64,000 nt of DNA from Streptomyces qaidamensis. Lineage in GTDB: Bacteria; Actinomycetota; Actinomycetes; Streptomycetales; Streptomycetaceae. The notes under the pieces were generated by a model, which saw only the letters and a list, made by a program, of their open reading frames with translations, had not been told where the DNA came from and ran no database searches. The DNA is taken from contig NZ_CP015098.1 of assembly GCF_001611795.1 (NCBI RefSeq), forward strand, positions 1,736,001-1,800,000, written 5' to 3'. Positions 17,657 through 26,549 of the stretch are shown here, piece by piece (position 1 is the first letter of the stretch; each line of letters begins with the position of its first letter). The position numbers and the translations under genes were made by a program.

Positions 17657-19318
17657 ATGACGGACCTGCAGGATTCGGCGGGCCGGGGCACGGGATCCGT
17701 GGACCAGGGGACACTGGAGCGCCTGCTTTCGGTGGTGGGGGCGGGGGCCGTGGAGTTGCACACGGCCCCGGAGGGACTGCGGACGCAGGTCACCGGTGTA
17801 CATGTGCTGGACGCCCTGGAACCGGTCATCAGACCGCGGGAGTTACTGCTCGCGGTCGGCGTCGACCCGGGCTCGGCGCACGCGGTCGACGTCGTGCGCC
17901 GGGCCGGTGCGGCCGGTGCGGCGGGGGTGGTGTTCGGTCCGGGACGGCCGGAGCCCACCGCACGGGCGCTGCAGGCGGCCGCGGAGGAGGGCGGCACGGC
18001 GGTGCTCTTCCGCACCGCCTGGTGCACCTGGGCACAGCTCGTGGGAGTGCTGAGGGCCGGACTGGCCGCAGCGGGTGCTCCCCCGATGCCCGCTGCCGGC
18101 GGCGTAGCCCTGGGCGATCTGGACTCCCTGGCCGATGCGGTGGCCGCTCTGGTGGGAGGCTCGGTGACGATCGAGGACACGGAGTCGCGGGTGCTGGCGT
18201 ACTCGTCCACCGAGGAGAACGTGGACGAGATGCGCCGGCTGACCATCCTCGGCCGCCGGGTGCCGCCCTGGCGGGTGGCGGCCATGCGGGAGGCGGGGTT
18301 CTTCCAGGCGCTGTGGGGTGCGGGCGACGTGCTGCACCGGCCCGCTCACGGGCAGGACCCGGAGCGGCTGGTGGGCGCCGTGCGGGCGGGCGGGGAGGCG
18401 CTCGGGTCCATCTGGGTGGCGGCGGTGGCCGGCCGCCCGCTGGCGCCGAACGCCGCGGAGACGCTGCGCGCGGCGGCCCGGATCGCCGCCGCCCATCTGC
18501 TGCACCACCGCACCCACAGGTCGGACGGCCGGCTGGTGGAGGATGCGACCCGGGCTCTGCTGGAGGACCGTGGGTCCGTCGAGGTGCTCGCGGAGCGGGC
18601 CTCGCTGCCGCCCCGGGAACCGTGTGCCGTCCTGGCGGTGGGCATCGGGTCCGGCCACCCCACGGACGACGGCCCGTCCGGGCTGTACGGCCTGCTGACC
18701 CTGCACTGCGCGGCCCTGGGCCACCGCGTCGTGGTGGTCCCGGCGGGCGGCGGGGCCTGGGTGCTGGTGAGCGGGCTGGAGCGCGAGGCACGGCGGGCCG
18801 ACGGCCAGGTGAGGCGGCTGGGGAGCGCACTGGCCGAACAGCTGTCGGCGACGGTCGGCTCGACGGTGAAGGCCGGGCTCGGCGACGTGGTCCCCGGCCT
18901 GGCGGGGGCGCCCGCATCACGCCGGTCGGCCGAGCGGGCCCTTCGGGCGCTCCTTGCGACCGCCGGACCGCACACCGTCGCACGGGTCGAGGACGTCGCG
19001 GACACCGTGGGCATCCTCCAGGTCGTCGAGGCCCTGCGCGAGGTGACGCTGCCGCCGCGGACCTCGGTGGCGCGGCTGAGGGAGTTCGACGCCGATCACG
19101 GCGGCAGTTGCCTGGTGGAGACCCTGCGCGCCTACCTCGACCACTTCGGTGACGTGACCGCCGCCTCGCGCGCACTGGGCGTGCACGCCAACAGTCTGCG
19201 CTACCGGTTGCGCAGGATCAGGCAGGTGTCGGGGCTGGACCTGGAGAGTCCCGACGCCCGGCTGCTCGCCCAGGTGCAGCTGCGTCTGGGCGCAGAGGCC
19301 GACGGCGCACGTCCCTGA
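17657..19318 (+). CDS. PucR-family transcriptional regulator with a TTA codon
   Basis: This 553-residue regulator has an N-terminal purine-catabolism-type domain (about 20-140, HVLDALEPVIRPRELLLAVG), a central GGDEF-like/CdaR part, and a C-terminal PucR helix-turn-helix (about 485-545, LVETLRAYLDHFGDVTAASR, then GVHANSLRYRLRRI). Such proteins usually activate nearby catabolic genes. Codon 63 is TTA (17843-17845), the codon read by the bldA tRNA, so full-length protein may appear late in development. It stands 249 bases before the PLP-decarboxylase gene on the same strand, a possible target. Confidence 0.93.
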   Translation: MTDLQDSAGRGTGSVDQGTLERLLSVVGAGAVELHTAPEGLRTQVTGVHVLDALEPVIRPRELLLAVGVDPGSAHAVDVVRRAGAAGAAGVVFGPGRPEPTARALQAAAEEGGTAVLFRTAWCTWAQLVGVLRAGLAAAGAPPMPAAGGVALGDLDSLADAVAALVGGSVTIEDTESRVLAYSSTEENVDEMRRLTILGRRVPPWRVAAMREAGFFQALWGAGDVLHRPAHGQDPERLVGAVRAGGEALGSIWVAAVAGRPLAPNAAETLRAAARIAAAHLLHHRTHRSDGRLVEDATRALLEDRGSVEVLAERASLPPREPCAVLAVGIGSGHPTDDGPSGLYGLLTLHCAALGHRVVVVPAGGGAWVLVSGLEREARRADGQVRRLGSALAEQLSATVGSTVKAGLGDVVPGLAGAPASRRSAERALRALLATAGPHTVARVEDVADTVGILQVVEALREVTLPPRTSVARLREFDADHGGSCLVETLRAYLDHFGDVTAASRALGVHANSLRYRLRRIRQVSGLDLESPDARLLAQVQLRLGAEADGARP

Positions 19319-19567
19319 GCGTCCGGCACCGAAACGCGAGCGGGCGCGGGCCGGCATTCGTTCAGCCGGGGCCACCATCGCGGGGCCTCACTTTTGTCGT
19401 ATCGTCCAACGCCTGTGTGCGGAAGAGGAGTTGTTGCGCCCGACCGCCGTAGGTGAGGCGCGGGTCTTTGACGACTCGACGAAGACGCCGCCCCGGTGCG
19501 GGCCGGAGCCTGGTGGTGCACCCGGGGCGGTCCCGGGCGCCTCGCGTACGACACCGGAAGGCTCACC

Positions 19568-20923
19568 ATGACCGGACTGACCCCCGCCGCCGAGCGGCGG
19601 ACACGGATCCTCCAGGAAGCGGTGCGACAGGGGCTGCTGGACGCCGGGCGGTCCCAGCTGGCCGCCTTCGTCGACCTCGACGGCGTCGCCGCGACCGTCG
19701 CGTCCCTGCACCGCGCCTTCCCCTCCGCACCGCGCGTGCTGCACGCGTTCGCCGCCAAGGCGAACTGCCTGGTGCCGGTACTGGCGGAGCTGCGGCGGCT
19801 CGGCATGGGCTGCGAGGTGGCCACCGCGGGTGAGCTGGCCCGCGCGCTGGCAGCGGGATTCGCGCCGGACCGGATCGTCTTCGACTCCCCCGCCAAGACG
19901 GAGGCCGAGCTGCGGCACGCCCTCGACCTGGGTGTGGCCGTCAACGCGGACAACTACCAGGAACTGGCGAGGATCGACCGGGCGCTGGGCGGCCGCGTCC
20001 CGGTCTCGCGGATCGGGGTGCGGGTCAACTCCCAGCTCGGCGGTGGCAGCATCGCCGCGATGAGCACGGCGACGAGCACCTCGAAGTTCGGCGTCCCCTT
20101 GGCGGACCCGGGAAGCCGGCAGCGGCTGCTGCGCGCCTACCACGACCACCCGTGGCTGACCTGGGTGCACACGCACGCCGGTTCGCAGGGCTGCCCGCTC
20201 GACCTCATGGCCGGCGGGGTCGGGCAGGCCGTGGCGTTCGCCGAGGAGGTCAACGCCTCGCTCGGGCGGCGCCAGGTCGTCGGCATCGACATCGGCGGCG
20301 GACTGCCCGTCAACTTCGCCGACGACGAGACCACGCCGACCTTCGACACGTACGTCCGGCAGTTGCGCGCCCAGGCTCCCGCGCTGTTCTCCGGCGGGTA
20401 CGAGATCGTCACCGAGTTCGGGCGGTCCGTCCTGGCCAAGAACGGGTTCACCGCCGCGTACGTCGAGTACACCAAGAGCATGGGCGGGCGGCCGATCGCG
20501 GTCACCCACGCCGGTGTGCAGGTGGCCACCCGGACGGTGTTCAACCCCGACGCCTGGCCGCTGCGGATCGAGGCGCACGACGGAAGCGGCCGGGCCAAGC
20601 GGGGCGGCCCGGTCCGCCAAGACATCGCGGGACCCGCCTGCTTCGCGGGAGACCTGCTGGCGCGTGACCGCGCGCTGCCGCTCCTGGAACCGGGTGACCT
20701 CATCACCGTCCCGGACACCGGCGCCTACTACTTCTCGACGCCCTTCCACTACAACAGCCTGCCCGAACCCGCCGTGTACGGGGTCAGGACGAGTGGTGAC
20801 GGCGGCGGTGTCCGCTTCGAACTCCTGCGTCCCGCGCAGGATCCGTGGGACGTGCCGGGCCCGGACGGGCACGCCGTCCCCGGGCGGCGGCGGGAGTACG
20901 AGCCCGTTCACGGCGTCGGGTAA
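19568..20923 (+). CDS. PLP-dependent decarboxylase, diaminopimelate/ornithine decarboxylase-like (fold type III)
   Basis: This 451-residue alanine-racemase-fold decarboxylase has the PLP lysine in HAFAAKAN (about residue 62), the histidine region TWVHTHAGSQG, the phosphate-binding loop GIDIGGGLPVNF, a modified EPGR-type motif TEFGRSV, and the catalytic cysteine pattern GPACFAGD. The C-terminal DTGAYYFS and YNSLPEPAVYG match DapDC-type enzymes. The substrate is not clear; the EFGR change and lack of a lysine pathway neighbour argue against lysA itself. ATG at 19568 follows GGAAGG. Its neighbour upstream is the PucR regulator. Confidence 0.88.
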   Translation: MTGLTPAAERRTRILQEAVRQGLLDAGRSQLAAFVDLDGVAATVASLHRAFPSAPRVLHAFAAKANCLVPVLAELRRLGMGCEVATAGELARALAAGFAPDRIVFDSPAKTEAELRHALDLGVAVNADNYQELARIDRALGGRVPVSRIGVRVNSQLGGGSIAAMSTATSTSKFGVPLADPGSRQRLLRAYHDHPWLTWVHTHAGSQGCPLDLMAGGVGQAVAFAEEVNASLGRRQVVGIDIGGGLPVNFADDETTPTFDTYVRQLRAQAPALFSGGYEIVTEFGRSVLAKNGFTAAYVEYTKSMGGRPIAVTHAGVQVATRTVFNPDAWPLRIEAHDGSGRAKRGGPVRQDIAGPACFAGDLLARDRALPLLEPGDLITVPDTGAYYFSTPFHYNSLPEPAVYGVRTSGDGGGVRFELLRPAQDPWDVPGPDGHAVPGRRREYEPVHGVG

Positions 20924-20934
20924 GGGGCGCCGAG

Positions 20935-21141
20935 GTGGCACAGGCCAACCGTCGGCGGCCCGGCGGGGACGGACCGCTCCTCAGCCAGCGCACCGCGATC
21001 GTCTTCCTGCTGGCAGCCCTGACAGGCATCGGTGCCACTGTTCTGGCGGCGCTGGCCGGCAACGTGTGGCCGGTCGCGGTGAGCGTCGGAGGCGGGGTGG
21101 TGGCCCCGGCCGTCCTGTTCTTCCACCAGATCATCGACTAG
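20935..21141 (+). CDS. Small two-helix membrane protein
   Basis: A 68-residue protein starting VAQANRRRPGGDGPL with GTG at 20935, eight bases after AGGGG and eleven bases after the stop of the decarboxylase, so the two are probably co-transcribed. It has a basic N-terminus and two hydrophobic segments (AIVFLLAALTGIGATVLAAL and PVAVSVGGGVVAPAVLFF). No family is recognised. Confidence 0.7.
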   Translation: MAQANRRRPGGDGPLLSQRTAIVFLLAALTGIGATVLAALAGNVWPVAVSVGGGVVAPAVLFFHQIID

Positions 21142-21144
21142 GAC

Positions 21145-21182
21145 GAGCGGTTCCCGCCGAGGCGTCGCCACGGGAACCGCTC
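21145..21182. terminator. Hairpin between convergent genes
   Basis: A perfect 12-bp stem GAGCGGTTCCCG / CGGGAACCGCTC with a 14-base loop sits between the end of the small membrane protein gene and the end of the lyase gene. There is no long T run, but position and stem strength suit a bidirectional terminator. Confidence 0.7.
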
Positions 21183-21212
21183 CTTCCGGCTTTCCGCTCG
21201 TTCAGCTTCCCG

Positions 21213-23948
21213 CTACGGCATCCTGTCGCCGAGCAGCGCCAGGTTCTCGATGGCTGCGAGGCCGTACAGCGCGGTGTCGTTCGTGGACACCCAGGTGGCC
21301 TCGTTGCCGGGGACCAGCGCGACGGGGCCGCTCAGCTTCTCCGTCCGCCAGGGCGCCGACTCCTTGTAGCCGTCGGAGTTGTAGAACTTCTCCCACGCCC
21401 GCTTGGCGAGCTTCTCGTCGCCGGTCTTGACGGCCGCGTAGGCGTCGAGGCGCGAGTGCCCCTGGAAGAGCAGCAGGTTGCCGAAGTTGGAGCCGTAGCG
21501 GGCCGCCTGCTCGGCCTTGGTGGCGTTGAAGTAGCGGCAGTAGTCGAAGTACGCCTCGTTGAACTTCGGCATGTCGACCAGGTCGATGAGCTCGGCGCAC
21601 AGCTCGTTGAGGCCGAAGACCGCCGACAGGTGCGAGACCTCCACCTTGGGTGCCCCGGCGACGGCGAACCTGCCGGTGTCCAGGTCGTACAGGCCGCTGC
21701 CCTGGACGAAGCCGTTGGGCTGGGCGGCGATCGTCTCCATCGTGGACAGCACGCGTGCCTTGGCCTTCTCCCACTTCGGGCCCTTGCGCTCCCATTCCGT
21801 CAGCCAGGCCGACACCAGGCCGCTCCAGTCCGTGCCGAAGCCGATCGACAGGGCGTGCCGGTCGGGCGTGTACGGCTCGGTGCGGATCTTGCGCAGCGGG
21901 TCGAGGGCGAGGAACGTCTCGTCGGAGTCGACGTTGGCGTGCATGAGGTCGCCGACGCGTTCGTCCGCCGTGAGGAAGTAGTAGTAGCGCCGGTAGGTGG
22001 TGTTGGCGATGCGCTGCTGCTTGGCACTGTCGGCGAAGTGCTGCACGCCGTGCCGGGTGCCGAGACCCGCCCATTTGCCCAGGTGGTAGACGTCGACCTC
22101 GCCGGTGTGCCGGGTCATCGCCTCGGCGAAGCGGAAGATGTCGGCGCGGCCGGAGCGCAGGTAGGCGAACCAGAGCCACAGGTCCGGCGACAGCTCGGAG
22201 TTGTCCCAGGCGTAGCCGCCGATGTCGTAGCGCCACTGGTGCCGGAACGTGTCGTAGGTGTGCATGATGTCGCCGTAGTCCCAGAAGCCGTACCAGCGAC
22301 GCTGCTCCACCTGGTCCTTGTAGTAGGTGAAGAGGAAGTCGAGGTGGTCCTCGATCTTCGCCTTGGCGGGGGTGGAGCGGTCGGGCTCGGAGTACAGGCC
22401 CGGTCCGAAGACCTTGGCCTTGATGAGCTGCTTGGGCGGGGCGGCCAGCTGCGGCAGTACGCGGACGGCCTCGACCTGCTCGGCGAACCGGTCCGGGCTC
22501 GGTGTCGACTCGCCGGCCCAGAAGAGGAGTTCGGAGGTGCGGGCGATGCCGTACGGGGTGCCGAACTCCGGCTCGTAGTCCTCGTAGGTGATGTTGAGGC
22601 CTTCGAGCTGCTCCGGGAAGGTGTCCTGGCCCATGCCGTCGTGGTAGAAGCGCATGTCCATGGGCTGTGCCTCGGGCGACCAGAGCCAGAGGGTCACCTC
22701 GGCCTCGTCGGTGTGGGCGTCCCGGATGTCGAGCTGGGCGGGGAACTTCTCCCAGAAGTCGCGCAGCCCGAAGGAGAACCCGCCGCTCGCGCCGCCGACG
22801 TAGCCGAAGCCGGAGGCGCGCCGGCCACCGCCCGCCGCGACCCAGCCGTGCCCCTTCTTGGTGCGCTTGCGCAGCGTGAAGCCGTCGGCGGACAGCTGGG
22901 AGAGGGTGTAGTCGCCCCACTCGGGGATGTACTGCAGCCGGGTCGTCACCCGCTGGTCCCAGGTGGCGGGGTCGGGCAGCTTCTTGCCCTCGAACTGGGC
23001 CGCCTGCACGGCCGCGCCCGGGTCCCGGCGCAGTCCGGTGATGCCCTTGACGGCTTCGCGCAGCAGGCCGGTGCCGTCGCCGCCGATGCGGATGTGGCGG
23101 TCGTACGACTCGTCGCGCATCGGCACGGTGAAGCGGACTCCGAGGCCGCGGATGAAGTCACCACTGGCCTTGCCCGGCTCCTGCTTGCCGTCGTAGGTGA
23201 TGGTGTGCACCATGCGGAAGGAGTCGGCGCCCGCGTAGAAGTAGAGCCTGATCGAGAAGGGCAGCCAGCTGCGGCCGCCCTTGCGGTGCTTGCCGTCGAT
23301 GCGGACGACCGCGCGGACCGGGCCCGCCTGCTCGACCTCGACCTTGGAGATCGCGCCGTCGAAGCGTTCGGTCTTGACCGCTCCCTGGTCCTCGTCCTCG
23401 ATCTCGGGCTGGCGGATCAGCACGAGCCGACCGTTCTTCGCGATCTCCGTGGAGCCCCGGGTGACGGACTTGACGAGCGTGGAGCCGGACGTGCCGATCC
23501 TCGCGGTGATGACACCGGTCGAGATGTCGATGGTGCCGCCGCGCTTGACGACGGTGACCTTCTTCTCGGGAGCGGCGGGTGTCCCGGCGGCGAGGGTGAG
23601 CTTGCCCTCGCCCGAGGCGACCGCGTGCGCGGTCCACTTGAGGGAGCCGTCGGGCCAGTAGGCGATCGGCCAGGACTGCACGGGTACGGCCTTGCCGGCG
23701 GCGTCCGTCAGCGCGAAGGTCTGGTCCTTCCGGTACGCGCCCTTGGGCCAGGGCACGCCGACGGTGGAGCCGGGTGCGGCGCCGAGGCCGCCGTCCTCCA
23801 GCCAGTCGAGGGTCACCGGGTCGGCTTCGGCGGTTTCGGCTCCGGGCGCGGCCTGGGCGTCCTGGGCTCGCAGCGCCCAGCTGAACTGGGCGGCGGCTCC
23901 GGCGACGGCGGCTGCCTGGAGGAGGGATCTGCGGGGGATGGGAGACAT
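21213..23948 (-). CDS. Exo-rhamnogalacturonan lyase-like secreted enzyme (PL26 type)
   Basis: This 911-residue exported protein has a Tat-type signal (PRRSLLQAAAVAGAAAQF, cleavage probably near AQAA). It resembles the family of exo-unsaturated rhamnogalacturonan lyases (PcRGLX, polysaccharide lyase 26). The N-terminal beta domain has DWLEDGGLGAAPGSTVGVPW and SWPIAYWPDGSLKW; the C-terminal half is an alpha toroid with WYGFWDYGDIMHTYD and GTDWSGLVSAWLTEW. It would cut unsaturated ends off rhamnogalacturonan I of pectin. It is the last gene of the uptake operon, so transport and cleavage go together. Catalytic residues cannot be assigned by eye. Confidence 0.85.
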   Translation of the reverse strand: MSPIPRRSLLQAAAVAGAAAQFSWALRAQDAQAAPGAETAEADPVTLDWLEDGGLGAAPGSTVGVPWPKGAYRKDQTFALTDAAGKAVPVQSWPIAYWPDGSLKWTAHAVASGEGKLTLAAGTPAAPEKKVTVVKRGGTIDISTGVITARIGTSGSTLVKSVTRGSTEIAKNGRLVLIRQPEIEDEDQGAVKTERFDGAISKVEVEQAGPVRAVVRIDGKHRKGGRSWLPFSIRLYFYAGADSFRMVHTITYDGKQEPGKASGDFIRGLGVRFTVPMRDESYDRHIRIGGDGTGLLREAVKGITGLRRDPGAAVQAAQFEGKKLPDPATWDQRVTTRLQYIPEWGDYTLSQLSADGFTLRKRTKKGHGWVAAGGGRRASGFGYVGGASGGFSFGLRDFWEKFPAQLDIRDAHTDEAEVTLWLWSPEAQPMDMRFYHDGMGQDTFPEQLEGLNITYEDYEPEFGTPYGIARTSELLFWAGESTPSPDRFAEQVEAVRVLPQLAAPPKQLIKAKVFGPGLYSEPDRSTPAKAKIEDHLDFLFTYYKDQVEQRRWYGFWDYGDIMHTYDTFRHQWRYDIGGYAWDNSELSPDLWLWFAYLRSGRADIFRFAEAMTRHTGEVDVYHLGKWAGLGTRHGVQHFADSAKQQRIANTTYRRYYYFLTADERVGDLMHANVDSDETFLALDPLRKIRTEPYTPDRHALSIGFGTDWSGLVSAWLTEWERKGPKWEKAKARVLSTMETIAAQPNGFVQGSGLYDLDTGRFAVAGAPKVEVSHLSAVFGLNELCAELIDLVDMPKFNEAYFDYCRYFNATKAEQAARYGSNFGNLLLFQGHSRLDAYAAVKTGDEKLAKRAWEKFYNSDGYKESAPWRTEKLSGPVALVPGNEATWVSTNDTALYGLAAIENLALLGDRMP

Positions 23949-24059
23949 GGCGATGCTGCCTTTCCTTGTCCGTGCGGGAAGCGAATCCGTACGCTGGTCA
24001 GGGGCATGACATAGAGAGGTGCGGCGCCGGGCACCGACCTGGAGTGGAGGCACGGCCGT

Positions 24060-24650
24060 TCAGCGGTGTCGGTACCGCTCCTCCACGGCGACGGCCGCCG
24101 CCGCGACGGCACCGAGGACCGCGACCGCCAGCGGCGCGGCGAACCAGGCGGACGCGGCCACCACGGCCAGCCCGCCGACGATCAGGAAGGACCCGGCCGG
24201 ATCGAGCACCGTGCGGCGCCCGGCCCCGGCCAGCAGGGTGCGCCAGCGGGCTCCCGGCGTCCAGACCGCCGCCGCACGCAGCCCGGCCACGACGAGCCCG
24301 ATCAACGCGACCACCCCGACGGCCCCGACGAGCGGCCCGCCGGGAATCCCCGCCCGGGCCGCCTGCACGTCCACCCAGACCGCGGCCACCGCCGCCCACC
24401 CGGCGAGCCCGGCGAGCCACCCGCCGCGCAGAGCCGTGCGGAAGTCGGCGGCGAACTCCCGCCAGCCACCGCCCTCATGAGCGGTACGGCGCCGCAGATG
24501 CCGCGCGCCGGCGGCGAACGCGGCGGGATAGGTGACGACTCCCAGGGAGGCCACCGCGATCCACACACCGGTCAGCAGACACTCGGCGAACACCGCGAAC
24601 CGCTCGGCGATGACCGACTCCCCCCGCGCCTTCACCCGTGTCCCGGCCAT
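24060..24650 (-). CDS. YesL-like (DUF624) membrane protein, tentative
   Basis: This 196-residue protein has about five hydrophobic segments and, near residue 42, YPAAFAAGARHLRRRTAHEG followed by WREFAADFRTALRGG, an arrangement seen in DUF624/YesL proteins. YesL-like genes commonly accompany carbohydrate ABC transporters, including the Bacillus yes rhamnogalacturonan cluster. It starts 7 bases after the permease stop and precedes the lyase gene by 111 bases. The role of these proteins is not known. Confidence 0.7.
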   Translation of the reverse strand: MAGTRVKARGESVIAERFAVFAECLLTGVWIAVASLGVVTYPAAFAAGARHLRRRTAHEGGGWREFAADFRTALRGGWLAGLAGWAAVAAVWVDVQAARAGIPGGPLVGAVGVVALIGLVVAGLRAAAVWTPGARWRTLLAGAGRRTVLDPAGSFLIVGGLAVVAASAWFAAPLAVAVLGAVAAAAVAVEERYRHR

Positions 24651-24657
24651 GCCCGCC

Positions 24658-25545
24658 TCAGCCCTTCAGACCCGACGTGGCCATGCCGTCGATCAGATAC
24701 CGCTGGAAGGCGAGGAAGAAGGCGAGCACCGGCAGCAGCGCCACCAGCGACATGGCGATCATGCCGCCGTAGTTGGCCAGCCCTTCCTGGTCGACGAACA
24801 TCTTCAGGCCGAGCGAGACCGTGTACTTGTCGGGCTCGTTGAGGTAGATCAGCGGGCCCATGAAGTCGTTCCAGGAGTTGATGAACGTGAAGATCGCACT
24901 GGTGATCAGGGCCGGCCGGCTCAGCGGCAGGACGATCGACCAGTAGATCCGGAAGTGCCCGCAGCCGTCGAGGCGGGCCGCCTCGTCCAGCTCCTTGGGC
25001 ATGTTGCGCATGAACTGCACCATCAGGAAGATGAAGAACGCCTCGGTGGCCAGGTACTTCCCGAGCAGCAGCGGTGTGTAGGTGTTGATCATCTCCATGT
25101 TGCGGAACAGCACGTACTGCGGGATCAGCAGCACGTGGTACGGCAGCAGGAGCGTCCCGATCATCAGCGTGAACAGCAGATTGCGGCCCGCGAACCTGAT
25201 CCTCGCGAAGGCGTAGGCCGTCAGCGAGCAGGACACCAGGATGCCGATGACCGAACCGACCGCCAGGAAGAGCGAGTTGAAGAAGAACGTGGAGACCGAG
25301 ATGTCGGCGATGCCGTCGGCGAGGCTCTTGTAGTTGTCGACGACCGGGTCACCCGGGAAGAGATCCAGACTGCCGACGATGTCCTCGCTCTTCTTGAAGG
25401 ACCCGCCGACGACCCAGATCACCGGGTAGAGAATCACCGCGAGGATCAGCAGGGACCCGAGATGCCAGGCGAGGGAGCCGGGCAGCTTGTGGCGCAGCGC
25501 TCCGCCTCCGGTGGCGGGCTTGATGTCGGTGGCCTGCGCACTCAT
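24658..25545 (-). CDS. Carbohydrate ABC transporter permease (second, MalG-type)
   Basis: This 295-residue inner-membrane permease has six membrane segments and the EAA loop ELDEAARLDGCGHFRIYWSI (about 195-214), which contacts the ATPase. No ATPase gene is nearby, so a shared MsiK-type ATPase, known to serve many Streptomyces sugar importers, is likely. ATG at 25545 has GAGGAGGG upstream and overlaps the previous stop (ATGA). It probably works with the adjacent permease and lipoprotein to import rhamnogalacturonan fragments. Confidence 0.93.
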   Translation of the reverse strand: MSAQATDIKPATGGGALRHKLPGSLAWHLGSLLILAVILYPVIWVVGGSFKKSEDIVGSLDLFPGDPVVDNYKSLADGIADISVSTFFFNSLFLAVGSVIGILVSCSLTAYAFARIRFAGRNLLFTLMIGTLLLPYHVLLIPQYVLFRNMEMINTYTPLLLGKYLATEAFFIFLMVQFMRNMPKELDEAARLDGCGHFRIYWSIVLPLSRPALITSAIFTFINSWNDFMGPLIYLNEPDKYTVSLGLKMFVDQEGLANYGGMIAMSLVALLPVLAFFLAFQRYLIDGMATSGLKG

Positions 25546-26549
25546 CGGGCGCCCTCCTCGTAGTGCACCCAGCGCTTCTGGGACCAGAACAGCACCGCCG
25601 TCACCAGGGCGACCGCGATCAGCAGGAGCCAGGCCATCGCGGAGGCCAGACCCATGCGGCTGTTCTCGAAGCCCTGGACGTAGAGGTAGCAGGTATAGAC
25701 CATCGAGCCGTCGGCAGGGCCGCAGGCGTTGCCCCCCGCACCGCCGCCGACGATGTACGCCGAGCTGAAGATCTGGAAGGAGTGGATCGTCTCCAGCAGG
25801 ACGTTGAAGAAGAGGACGGGGGAGATCATCGGCAGCGTGATGTTCCAGAAGCGGCGCATCTTGCCCGCCCCGTCGACCTCGGCCGCCTCGTACAACTCGC
25901 GCGGGACCTGCTTGAGGCCGGCCAGGAAGATGACCATGGGGGCGCCGAACTGCCAGACGGTGAGCGCCACCAGGCTGTAGATGATCATGTCCGGGTCGCC
26001 GGTCCAGCCGCCGACGTCGATCCCGAAGATCTTCTGGGCACGGTCGACGACCGCGTCGTCCGAGAAGATCGCCTTCCACACGATCGCGATGGAGACGCTC
26101 GCGCCGATGAGCGACGGCGCGTAGAAGGCGGCCCGGTAGAAGGCCTGACCGCGCCGGCTCTGGGCGAGCAGCAGCGCCACACCGAGGGCCGCGAGCAGCT
26201 TCAACGGCGTGCCGACGGCGACGTACCAGAGCGTCACCTGCACCGAGTGGCGCCAGCGCGGGTCCCCGAACATCTCGGAGAAGTTGTCGAAGCCGATCCA
26301 CTTGGGCGCGTCGAACAGGTTGTAGTCGGTGAAGGCGTAGTAGAGCGAGGCGATCATCGGTCCCGCGGTGAGCAGCAGGAACCCGGCGATCCACGGGGAC
26401 ATGAAGAGATAGCCGGCCAGGTTCTCCCGGCGCCGCCGCCGCTTGAGGGCGGCGGGGCGCGGGGAGTCCACCGGACCGTGCCGCGGCTCGGAGCCCTTGC
26501 CCTTGGGCAGGTCCTCCATCGCTGGGGCGTGCGTCACGGTGGTTCCCAT
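25542..26549 (-). CDS. Carbohydrate ABC transporter permease (first, MalF-type)
   Basis: This 335-residue permease has a basic N-terminal tail (LKRRRRRENLAGYLFMSPWI) and six membrane segments. Its EAA loop reads PRELYEAAEVDGAGKMRRFW. Its ATG at 26549 shares a base with the stop of the binding-protein gene (TGATG) and its stop overlaps the next permease by four bases, so the three genes are tightly coupled. It forms the membrane pore with the second permease. Confidence 0.93.
   Translation of the reverse strand: MGTTVTHAPAMEDLPKGKGSEPRHGPVDSPRPAALKRRRRRENLAGYLFMSPWIAGFLLLTAGPMIASLYYAFTDYNLFDAPKWIGFDNFSEMFGDPRWRHSVQVTLWYVAVGTPLKLLAALGVALLLAQSRRGQAFYRAAFYAPSLIGASVSIAIVWKAIFSDDAVVDRAQKIFGIDVGGWTGDPDMIIYSLVALTVWQFGAPMVIFLAGLKQVPRELYEAAEVDGAGKMRRFWNITLPMISPVLFFNVLLETIHSFQIFSSAYIVGGGAGGNACGPADGSMVYTCYLYVQGFENSRMGLASAMAWLLLIAVALVTAVLFWSQKRWVHYEEGAR

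Noticed and set aside
20514-24014. 1166-residue plus-strand frame
   Set aside because: Crosses the decarboxylase end, the small protein gene and the antisense of the lyase gene; no ribosome site or family.
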